From contig CM059624.1 of the NCBI GenBank assembly GCA_030435675.1, forward strand, positions 3,062,769 through 3,126,768: 64,000 nucleotides of DNA. The letters are read 5' to 3'. How positions within the stretch are numbered: the first letter of the stretch is position 1; the number at the start of each line of letters is the position of its first letter. Of the stretch, positions 54,581 to 64,000 are shown piece after piece. The notes beneath the pieces are model-generated. The model did not search any database. It was not told the DNA's origin and saw only the letters and a program-made list of their open reading frames with translations. Position numbers and translations under genes: made by a program. The DNA is from Steinernema hermaphroditum. Taxonomy: Eukaryota; Nematoda; Chromadorea; Rhabditida; Steinernematidae.

Positions 54581-55882
54581 GGATGCCACGGGTGGAACGG
54601 TGTCGGAGACGCTTGCCGGCACCCTGTTATTGCGAAAAGGGATGCCGGTCATGCCGATCCCTTTCATTCCGGATCCTCACAGTCCGCTCGTGCAGCAACT
54701 GCTGCCGAATCCTTCCCAGTCTCCAGTGGCCTCTCAACCCGTACCGCCGCAGTTGACGCCCGATCAAGTGCTGCAGTACCTCATGCTGTTTCTGCAGTCC
54801 GGTGGCACCTTACCCTCGCTGCCCTTGGCTTCCTTGCCGATGCCAACCAGCAACAGCGAGGTCAGCGAGAATTACTGGCCTGAAGAGAGCAGCACGACAA
54901 CGCGTGGTAGAAGAGGTGCGGCAAGGTCCCGCGGGCGAGGCCGCGGAGGACGTGGCAGAGGTAGAGGCACCACTGGTAGAGGCAGAGGCGCCCGTGCTGC
55001 AGCGCGCTCAAGAAGCCCTATCAGACCGGAGGAACGACTAGCCGACTTCGAGTCGACCGTACCTTATTATGAAGCGCTGGCCGTCCCAGTTCATATGAAT
55101 GGCAGAAATGAAGTTGCCCCTCGATCTGTGGAACAGCAGATTGGCAGTTCCACAGCAACTTCCATGAGGCCTCCGCCTCCAACTGTGCCATCTCCTGCAG
55201 GAACTGTTGTTCTCAACAACGTTCGGCCCCTAGTTCTTCCTTCAGACCTCAATATCGCCCACTTCATGCAGCAGTATGTTCTTGATCCCAGAGGAGAAAG
55301 GCCGCCACATGACGCGAACACGGAAACTACTCGAGTGAAACCACTCGAATGCGAAGGAAGCCGTCGCCCAGAAAACACTGCAAATGCAACGGAGCCTATG
55401 TTCGGAGGTACCACAGGGTTAACCCGACACTCCGAAGAAGACGATGTAGTCATACTTCATGAAGTGATGGCCCCAGCACATAGAGTTCCCGGCCCCCTCG
55501 ACTCTTCTACGAATGCGAGCGCGATCGAGGCGTTGTTGGAAGGCGTAAAGAAAGAAATCTTCACGCAATTGGACACAACGGTCGATCAATTGGTGCAGGT
55601 TGGCTCTTCTCCATTGCCGAAGCTAATGTCCACTGCTTTCAGTCAAAAGAGCAGGCGAAGAGTTATCTGGCGAATGCAATTGAGGCGTGGAAGTCGGATC
55701 TACAAGGACAGCAGCCACAAGAATTGAACCTCAAGTTTGCTGCCTTGTTGAGAACCCGAGAGATGGTGGGATGGCGAGAGATTCAAGAGGATCAATATGT
55801 TTACTTTCAGATGGCTAGACAAGCGAAAAAGTTCATGCAGGAGGCGATGCTCTACGACGACATGGAGCTCCGCAAGGAGTAA
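54579..55882 (+). CDS. RGG-rich protein, probably RNA-binding
   Basis: Two exons, 54579-55598 and 55643-55882, encode 419 residues. Without the 44-base intron (GTTGGC to TTTCAG) the frame ends in a basic tail of no character; with it the protein ends in a helical domain (KEQAKSYLANAIEAWKSD, then WREIQEDQYVYFQMARQAK). The N-terminal 100 residues are Pro-rich, with VPPQLTPDQVLQYLMLFLQS. Residues about 107-145 form an Arg/Gly-rich block with GRGRGGRGRGRG, the kind of RGG box that binds RNA and is methylated on arginine. The middle is disordered. The ATG lies six bases after an acceptor that coincides with the end of the MITE. AATAAA is near 56130. No specific orthologue is recognised. Confidence 0.75.
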
Positions 55883-56233
55883 GAAGAAACTTCGCCTGTG
55901 CCAAAGTACTGCTGAGTTTCGTCCGCTCTTCTTTGTCATTTCTCTACCTAAGGGGCTGCCTCTAAATCACTTCTACTCTAGCCTTCATCATGTTTCTGTC
56001 CTTGTTAAGTGAAGCTCACTTCCGTGGTTATATGTATCGTAGTGCTCAACACTTATGTATGCCATGTTGACTCCTCTCTCATTCCATATTGAATGCTTAA
56101 AATGTTATTGGTGAAAACACGTCAAACAGAATAAAATAACGTAAATAATAAGACAGAACAAATGTACACAAAATGACTAGAGAGGGTCTCAGCGATAATA
56201 GCGGTAAAGCGATGCGGTCGTGTCGCTTCTCGT
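55883..56233. other. convergent 3' region of the RGG gene and the myosin gene
   Basis: The 3' untranslated regions of both genes meet here, with AATAAA for the RGG gene near 56130. I see no clear AATAAA for the myosin gene. Confidence 0.5.
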
Positions 56234-59200
56234 TTAGAAGTCGTAGCTGCCGCCTCCGCGAGCGAACGAAGTCGAACGAATAACGGCGGCGGAGGCAGAG
56301 TGCGGCAAGCCTCCGGGGGTCACGGAGGATACGGCACGCGTTTTTGCACGAATTTTGCTTAGCGAGTTTTCGGCGAGGTCGGCACGTTCCTCGGCGTCGT
56401 CGAGTTGCGCCTGAAGCTGGCGGTACTTGGCCAGGTTCGTTCCGGCAACTTCTTCCTGAAATGCAAATGCATTAGAACGGTTGAAAAGTCCAGTGGAGCT
56501 TCTGGGCAATTACTTGCAGAAAAACGCCACTTACAGCTTCTTCGACTTGGCGTTTGAAGACCTTAAGCTTAGCTTGCAACTTGTCAATTAGGTCCGTGAG
56601 GCGTTCGGTGTTCTTCTTGTCCTCTTCAACCTGGAAGTCGAGCTCCTTGACACGGCGCTCGGCCTTGGCGCGGCTCTTGTCGGTCTCCTGGTGACGGCGC
56701 TGCTCGCCATCGAGCTCCTGCTCCATGGCACGAATGCGCTCCTCCAGCTTGGCGATGATCTTCTTGCCACCCTTCAACGCGGCCTGTTCGGCCTCGTCCA
56801 GGCGCACCTGCATCTCCTTGATTTGCAGCTCGAGTCCCTTGCGCATGCGGTCGATGTGCATCGAATGCTCCTGTTCTTGACGGAGCTCCTCGGCCAAACG
56901 AGCGGCGTCGGCCTGGGCGCGCTTCGACAATTCATCGGCGTTCTTGAGCTCGCTGAGGGTCTCATCGAGCTCGGCATGAAGGGCCTGGAGTTCGCCCTCG
57001 AGCTTGCGCTTGAGGCCGCTGAGCGTGGAGACCTGGTTGTTGAGGTCGTTGACGATCTCGCGCAGCTCGATGAGGTCCTGCTCGGCGGCGCGGCGAGCAC
57101 GTTCGGCTTCCTCGGCGCGGACCATGAGCTCCTCTTTCTCGCTCTGGAGCAGGGCGTTGCGCTTCTCGCTGTTGAGGTACTGCTCGCGGAGTTCGTCGCG
57201 GGTGCGTTGCTCTTCTTCGACCTGGACTTGAAGCTCGCGAACCTGTTCCTGGTAGCGCTTGATGTTCTTTTGCGCCTCGGCGTTGGCCTTGTTTGCTGAA
57301 ATCGATCAAGATTCCCTATTTCTGTGGAACATTAAAAGCACTTACCATGGTCAAGGGCAATCTCAAGCTCGTTGATGTCGCTCTCCAACTTCTTCTTGAT
57401 TCTCAGGGCCTCCTGCTTGCCCTTCGTTTCAGCCTCCAAAGTGGCCTGCATGGACTCGAGGGCGCGCTGGTGGTTCTTGCGCGTGTTCTCGAACTCCTCC
57501 TCCTTCTCCTGGATGCGCTTCTCGATCTCGGCACGGATCTGCGACACCTCGACCTGTGCGCGGAGCACCTTCGACTCTTCGGCTTCAAGCGCGGCCTCAG
57601 CCTCATCGAGCGCATGCTGCAACTCTTCCTTCTCGACCTCCAGACGACGAACGATCTTCTGGAGCTCGTGCACAGAGCGACCGCCTTCGCCAAGCTGATC
57701 GGTGAGGTCCTTAATCTCCTGGGCGAGCGCCTTGTTCTCGCGACGCGTTCCCTCCAGCGCTTCGGCCAGCTCCTCCTGTGCAGTCTTCGCCTTGAACATG
57801 TCGGTGGCGAGGTTACGGTTGTCGCGCTGCGCGGCATCGAGCTCGGCGGAAAGGTCGTCGCACTTCTTGCGCCATTCGGCGATGATCGCATCGAAGCCCT
57901 TCTGCTTCTTTTCCAAGGCGGCGGCATAGTTGGCGGCACGTTCCACATCAACCTGGGCATCGTCCAAGTCGCCCATGAGCTTGTGGCGGGTCTTCTCAAG
58001 GCTGCCGATCTTGGTGTAGGCAACCTCGTTGACCTCGGTAAGCTCCTGGACTTTCTGCTGAAGCTTGCGCTTTGCCTCCTCGATCTCCTCCATCTTGAGA
58101 AGACCTTCGCTCTCGAAACGCGCTTTCCATTGTTGGATCTCGGCGTTGAGCTTGCTGATCTGACGGAGACATTCGGCCTTGCCCTCCTGCTCCTCCTCGA
58201 GCTGCTCGCGAAGATTGTCGTTCTCGTGTTGAAGGTTCTTCAGCTGCGCGGTGGCGGTCTGCCGTTCGCGACCTTCCTCGTCGGCGGTGCGCTTGGCCTC
58301 CTCCAGCTGGCTGACGAGCTGACTCTTCAAGCGGTGCAGATTGTTGGTCTGGTTCTCCAGATCCTCAACCTGACCACCAAGGTCCGAGTTTTCGTTGTTG
58401 AGACGAGCCTTGAGGGCGGCGAAGTCAGCCAACTGGCGACCCTGTTCGTCGGACTTGGTTTGCAGCTCGGCCAGCTGGATCTCCAAGTTCTTCACGAGAT
58501 TCTCGGCTTCCTTGCGGATACGAACTTCGGAGTCCATGTTCTGGTTGGCGTCCTCCAGTTCACGCTGGATCTGGCCCTTGTCCTTCTCGGCCTTCACCTT
58601 CAACTTCTGAACCTGCTCGAGCTGGTCAGTGAGCTCGGCGACGGCGTCGTTGTGCTTCTTGCGCAGCGAGCCAAGCTGGGTCTCGTGGTTCTGGTTGCTC
58701 TCTTCGAGGTCACGGCGCAGTTTGGCCAGTTCAGCCTCGCGTTTCTTGTTCATCTCGATTTGAGCGGCAGTCGCGCCGCCGGCTTCATCAAGGCGCTCGT
58801 TGAGCTCCTCGAGTTCGCGCTGGATCTCGGCACGCGTACGGTCGGACTTGGAGCGAGAGTTGCGCTCAGCTTCCAGTTCCTCTTCGAGCTCGGCGATGCG
58901 CGCCTGGAGCTCCTTGATCTGGCGCTGGAGTTTGCCGACCAATGACTGTTCGTCCTCGACCCTGGAGCTGAGGGCATGGAGCTCGGCTTCCTTCCTGAAA
59001 TATGAGAGATAGTAAACTCATAGAGCGAGTAATCGATTCGGTGATAATTGGGGATTGTAGGAAGGGTCTTACTTCTTGAGGTTCTGCTCCAAGTCGTGCT
59101 TCTGCTTAGAAAGTTCCTCAACGTTCTCGTTGGCGACCTTAAGTTCTCCTTCGATCTTGCGCTTGGACTTCTCGACGTCCTGCTTAGCGCGCTTCTCACG

Positions 59201-62200
59201 CTCCATGTTGTCTTCGAGCTAGAACACAGTATGAGACCCCATAAAGAAAGAACCACTTACATCATCCATCTGCTGCTCAAGCTTTGTCTTCAGCTTGGTC
59301 ATGTAGTTGACCTTGTCCTCCTCAGCCTGGAGATCCTCCATCAACTTGCGATTCACCTCCTCCTGGTGCTTCTTCTCCTTGTTCAGCTTGGAGATTGCCT
59401 CGTCCTGGTTGGCCATCTCCTCTTGCAGCGAGCGGATATTGTGCTCACGTGACTGTTTCTCTCCTTCGGCTTTGCGAAGCGACAGTTCCAAGTCTTGGAC
59501 GTTCTTCTTCAAGTCCGTGATCTCTCCCTCGGCCTTCTTCTTCGAGCGCTGAAGGTCCTCGTTGCGGTCCTCCATGTCAGCCAAACGATCGGAGATCTCG
59601 GAAAGCTGCTTGTCGAGGTCGTTCTTGAGCGCCTGCAGTTTGGAGGCACGTTCCTCGGACTCGGCGAGATTCGCCTTCTCCTTCTCCAAGTTGAGGAAGA
59701 GCTGGTTCTTCTCCTCGACCAAGTTGGCCAACTGGTTTTCCAACTCCTTGCGGTTGCCTTCCTCGCGCTGAAGCGCCTCCTCCAACGCCTTGATCTTGGT
59801 TCCCAGGGCGTCCATCTCTTCCTGCTCCTTGCCGGCCTTAAGCATAGGCTTGACCTTGCCGAAGAGCTTGAACCAGTCCCAGGTGCGTAGAGTGCACCAT
59901 GAGCGAACGTTGCGCTGGATGATGAGGAGACCGGCGCGCTGCTGGATGCGGCGCTTGCCATCGATGAGGGCCAGGAATGAGCGGACCCTCGATTGGAAGG
60001 CGGTCATGATGGCGCCCAGTTTCTCGTCGCGGAGATCCTCAAGACGGGCGAGGATACCGGCCTAGAGAAGAAACAAATGGTCGACTGTCGAAGTACTGAT
60101 GTCCCACCTTGAAGAACACCTTGGTGTTACCGATCTTGAACTCCTCGTCCTTAAGGTTACCCTCGTTGCAGAGCGTGTCGGTGATGGCAACAGAGGAAGC
60201 CTTGGTGTCTTCGCTCGATTTTGAGGCTTCGGCGGCCAAGATGGCGTAGCTGAAGGGGAAGGTTTAGCATTAAGGTTGCTCCACTTACCGGTGCTTGAAG
60301 TCGTCGTAGAGCATTCTGTTGGGGAAGCCCTTGCGGCAAATACGGATACCTTCCAGTACACCGTTGCAAGTCAGCTGGTTGAGTACAAGAGCCGAGTCGA
60401 TGAGACCGGACTGCTTCTTCTCGTTGGGGATGATGCAACGGATGAAGTGAGGGTGCGTCTGGTAGAGCATGTTCATCAGGTTGTTCAGCGACTCGCGGTA
60501 CATCATGGAGACGGTCATGAAAGAGGAGGACTTGCCCTTCTTTTTTCCGCCAACGGCTCCGGCCTTCGCCGCCTCGGCCGCTTCCTCTTGAGTCTGGTAG
60601 TCGGACCAGATATCCAACGAGAGCTGGTTGCCCTGGCCGTGCTTGAGAACGGAGACGGCCGTGTCGTTGAGGGGATCCTTGTTCTTTTCGAGGAAGTTGT
60701 TGGCGTTGTAGCGCACAGTTCCGGCGTAGTGAACGATGGCAAAGTGGGCCTCGGCCTGCTTGCCCTTGGGCGGGCGAGGCTTCTGGAAGTTGGGGTGCTT
60801 GCCCAGGTGCTGGTCGTTGAGCTTTTGGACGTAGGTCATGTCAGTGGCCTTGGGTACAATGCACTCTTCGTCGAGCATCGAGATGATACCCAACGGCTTC
60901 TCGATCAGCTCGATACAGGCCTAAACAAGGGACTAAGTCTTGAAGAAACAGGAAAGGCAAATCCTCACTTGCAAGTCAAGACCGAAATCGATGAAAGTCC
61001 ACTGGATGCCTTCGCGCTTGTACTCCTCCTGCTCAAGGACGAACATGTGGTGGTTGAAGAACTGCTGCAGACGCTCGTTGACGAAGTTGATCCACAACTG
61101 CTCGAAGCTGTTGAAGTCGAAGATTTCGAAACCGGCGATGTCGAGCACACCGATGAAGAACTTGCGCTCGATCTCCTTGGCGTCGAGGGTCTTGTTGCAG
61201 CGCTGGATGAGCCACTTGAACATGCGCGCGTAGATGGCCTTAGCGAGACCGGACACAGCCCAGGAGACCTGCTCCAAGTTCTGGCCCTTGTTAACCCATT
61301 CGGTACCGACACGGACACGTGGCTTTGTCAGCGCCTTCAGAAAGTCTTCATGGTTGATGCCGAAGCAGATCGCAGCATTCTTGGCGTCTTCTTCTCCGTC
61401 AGCCTCAGCCTGCTCCTCGCGCGGCCGCTGCTTGAACTTCATCTCACCCATGTGCATGATACCGGCGCAGTTCTTGTACAGATCCATGGTTTCGTGGTCT
61501 TCGAAACCCATGATATCGAAGGCCTCCTGAGTAAGACCCATCTCCTCCTTGTCGTTGACACCTTCGATGGTCAGTTCTGCCTGTGAGCAGAAGTGGTAGT
61601 AGGTGAGTTCGTTGGTCAGCTTGAGTTCGTCGCGGAGCTTCGGATTGAAGCCGGACATGATCTGGTAGAAGATGTGGTAGCAACGCTCTCCTGGCGCCTG
61701 ACGGACGACACGAGACTTTTCGAGAAGGTAGTGCTCGATGTCACCGCCGGCCAGCTTTCCGGAGCCCGAGAAGTGGGTGCGGATGAATTTGCCGAAACGC
61801 GATGAGTTGTTGTTACGGACGGTCTTCGCGTTACCGAACGCCTCGAGTACGGGGTTCGTCTGGACGATTTGTTCTTCGAGGGTACCCTGCAATACGGTAG
61901 ATCAGGGAAGTTTGTAAGGGAACTGATGCTGTAGCCTCGAGCTTTTTCAGCACAGCCCTGATCTGCGAAATCCATTACAAAAATTGTATGATTGGCTTCC
62001 TTTATATCTTTCAAAATGGACTTACTCCTTTGCCTCCCGCAGCTTTCTCGCCGCCCTTGGCACCGGCCTGCGTGGCACCGACGATGGCAAAGTACGAGAT
62101 GACCTTCTTTGTGTTCTCCGTCTTGCCGGCACCCGATTCACCGGTGATCAGCATCGACTGGTTCTCGCGATCCTGCACCATGTTACGGTAGGCCTCGTCG

Positions 62201-62586
62201 GAGGTGGCAAACAAGTGGGGTGGCATTTCGTTACGGCGTTTTCCCATGTAGAACTTGATGACACTTTCCGTGTAGATGGGAAGACGTTTGTAGGGGTTGA
62301 TGACGACGCAGAAAAGACCGGAATAGGTCTAAAGCAGAGAGGTACTGTAATGGGTGAGGAAAACCGCTTCATACATAGATCATCATGGCCGAATAGCGCT
62401 GCTTCAAGTTGTTCAAGACGGACGCTTCGTTCAAGAAGGTTAAGTTGGCCATGTCCTCGGTTTTGTCGAATTTCGGCGGGTTCATTTCCTGCGCTTCCTC
62501 CTTCTTCACGGTGACTTCATTTCCTTTGGCTGTGACCACGGTGACTTGGTCACCCTTCGTGGCTGTGATCTCGGCCGCGACGAATC
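56234..62586 (-). CDS. muscle myosin heavy chain (class II, UNC-54/MYO type), 5' end outside window
   Basis: Ten exons: 62375-62586, 62026-62328, 60969-61886, 60289-60920, 60108-60249, 59261-60061, 59073-59218, 57346-58994, 56535-57295, 56234-56455, giving 1,927 residues. About 47 N-terminal residues are missing; their exon must lie beyond 64000. The first visible exon enters in phase 1 and aligns at the [11 protein letters not shown] stretch of nematode myosins. The motor has the P-loop GESGAGKT (62119-62142), [10 protein letters not shown], the relay and converter regions, the SH helix with its reactive cysteines ([12 protein letters not shown]) and a light-chain binding stretch ([12 protein letters not shown]). 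The rod is a continuous coiled coil, ending in a short tail, GGGSYDF. It drives thick-filament contraction in muscle. Which MYO paralogue it is I cannot say. The long antisense frames are shadows of rod codon bias. Confidence 0.96.
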
Positions 62587-64000
62587 CTAAAAGGGTGTGG
62601 AATGTGAAATTTCAGTTTTCGTTACATTATTATAGGTGACTCATGTTCGAAGGGTGTTTTTGTCTTTTCTTAAAAAGGGCCGGTGCTCGTTTATGTCTAT
62701 TCAAGTTTATTCACGACCAGAAGTCGATTTTTTCATGCTCTTTCTAGTACAGTTCTTAAGTGCAATTCTTTAATTTCTATCCTATTTTAGATCACCTTTT
62801 ATTGTACACGAACACTCCTTCTTTTCGTGAATCTGTGGCAGCATTTTGAATCACTTATTTTGCGGATGAATCTCTGCATCTTGTTTATTATTTACTCCCT
62901 ATTAAATTCCCCGAACACACAGCACCAACTGCTCTCCTCCGCTAAGTCCATTGTTTGTTTACGTGCAAAGTAGCGCCGATGTAAAAGTACCGTAATCAGC
63001 GTCACTCTCATCTGCTCCATCATCAACTGTAAACGACTCTCGCCGCGGCAACAGCCGCGAAAGCGCCGGCCACCACCTCCTCCGCTTTATTCGCATTATT
63101 CCAATCGCTCTTCTTATCGCACCCTATTGTAATTCGCGTTGGCGGACTGCACGTGCGCCGAGTGGAAGAAGCGGTTTAATGAGTCGAAAATAGATCGGCG
63201 ACGTTGTATTCGCTGCAGCGAAATTCGGCGATAAGTGCGAAGCGTTCGAGAACAGGTGGTCACGGTACCGTAGTTGCGATCGGGAGTTGCAAACAGCGAT
63301 CGTTGGTGTTTGAACAGCAGACGGGGATGAACTCGCCATGGGTGGTCGAGACACGTGGTGTCGCGACAGTTGTGCTAGTGCACATTTTTTTTGCAAAAAA
63401 AAGAAAAAAAAACTTAAATCTCAATATGGAATGTCATAGCCAAAAAATGAACTATAAACTGCCCACAAAACGGAACAAGGCACCTGTTGTTTTATGAAAA
63501 AGGTTTACATAGGCCCTATAGAAGGGTGAACAGATTTATTAATGCTTCCCCTTGTGAAACTAATGATAATTGTGCAGCTTAGAGCGGAAGGTATCAAATT
63601 TTGGGAAAGGTGTCAAATGCCGATGTAAAAATAGTAGCAAATGCCTAATCACTGATTAGAGAATGAGGAATGACACCCTTGCCCTGACTTTTTTTAGTTC
63701 ATGACAATGTTCCTTTAAAGACATATTCAGATGTTCCCTTTCACAGATGGCCACGAACGGATCAGATTGTCTAGCGAAACAGCCGATAGACGGCAAAAGA
63801 ATCAGCATAGTCATGACCCGTTCAATGGCTGATATTCATTAGTGTAACTAATACAAATTAGATAGCATAAAGAGGAGCTGTAAGGGACAGTGTCTCGAAA
63901 AGAAAAAGCACCAGGCAACGGTATCCTTCTTTAAGGCTCGATCGTCTTGCCTTGAGTTTTTTCCTTCATGACATTGTCCCTTTAAAGACACATGCAGATG
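62587..64000. other. first intron or upstream region of the myosin gene
   Basis: I searched the minus strand for the first coding exon (family proteins start with a Trp-containing segment before the DPEE motif) and did not find it. GC-rich at 63020-63340. A direct repeat of about 52 bp is present at 63680-63731 and 63949-64000, both containing TTCATGACA and CCTTTAAAGACA. Confidence 0.45.
63680..64000 (+). repeat. direct repeat pair at the right edge
   Basis: 63680-63731 and 63949-64000 match with few differences (TTCATGACAATGTTCCTTTA against TTCATGACATTGTCCCTTTA, then AGACATATTCAGATG against AGACACATGCAGATG). The second copy runs to the window edge, so it may be longer. Possibly ends of one element. 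Confidence 0.55.

Noticed and set aside
57293..58945. A 550-codon plus-strand open frame
   Set aside because: It is antisense to the myosin rod; heptad-repeat codons on the minus strand leave no stops on the plus strand, and the translation is a Leu/Glu/Val-rich low-complexity shadow.
60276..61586. A 436-codon plus-strand open frame
   Set aside because: Antisense to the myosin motor exons and continuing straight across an intron (60921-60968) of the real gene; a shadow.

Overview
The window is eukaryotic and looks like a clade IV rhabditid nematode, most likely Steinernema or a close relative. Four things point there: many introns of 40-50 bases with TTTCAG-type acceptors; start codons a few bases after such an acceptor (spliced-leader trans-splicing); a muscle myosin heavy chain of the C. 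elegans UNC-54/MYO type; and several F-box-like proteins, one opening MDQLPYSFVDTVVATI, that I associate with Steinernema. The genus is inference.

Left part (1-24.6 kb). The 3' end of an unknown gene (39-605) is followed by a coiled-coil gene (4251-5819), a frameshifted small B-box gene (6216-6863, minus), and F-box-like genes on the minus strand at 8288-8929, 9956-11113 and 19416-20423. A dead Merlin DNA transposon sits at 13792-14978 with a perfect 8-bp target duplication. Member A of a new gene family lies at 15735-18240, a hAT-type MITE at 20564-20681, another coiled-coil gene at 20950-21396, and a partial pseudogene of the 19.4-kb gene at 23160-23345, ending in a 25-bp tandem repeat.

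Middle (24.6-47.6 kb). Family members B (24652-26692), C (33694-38678), D (39968-47552, minus) and E (45238-46001, nested in intron 1 of D) follow. Between them are a small secreted protein (27694-27963), a ZNF706-type zinc finger protein (39224-39544, minus) and two dispersed repeat families. One of these is a retroposon of about 520 bp with a poly(A) tail and a different 11-14 bp target duplication at each of three copies.

Right part (47.6-64 kb). About 6.5 kb has no gene I can support, apart from a possible exon remnant near 51 kb. Then come a 470-bp MITE, an RGG-rich protein gene whose splice acceptor lies at the MITE terminus (54579-55882), and, convergent with it, the myosin heavy chain gene (56234-62586, minus), whose first coding exon lies beyond the window.

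Main discovery candidate: a clustered, fast-diverging family (A, B, C, D plus short forms E and F). Full-length members have an N-terminal region of about 280-330 residues with repeated beta-hairpin signatures (propeller-like), then in A, B and C a C-terminal B-box-type zinc finger and helical tail. This is a TRIM-NHL-like set of parts in reverse order. The gene models were spliced by hand. Every complete model keeps reading frame through all its junctions, including the 16 exons of D; only F has a frameshift.
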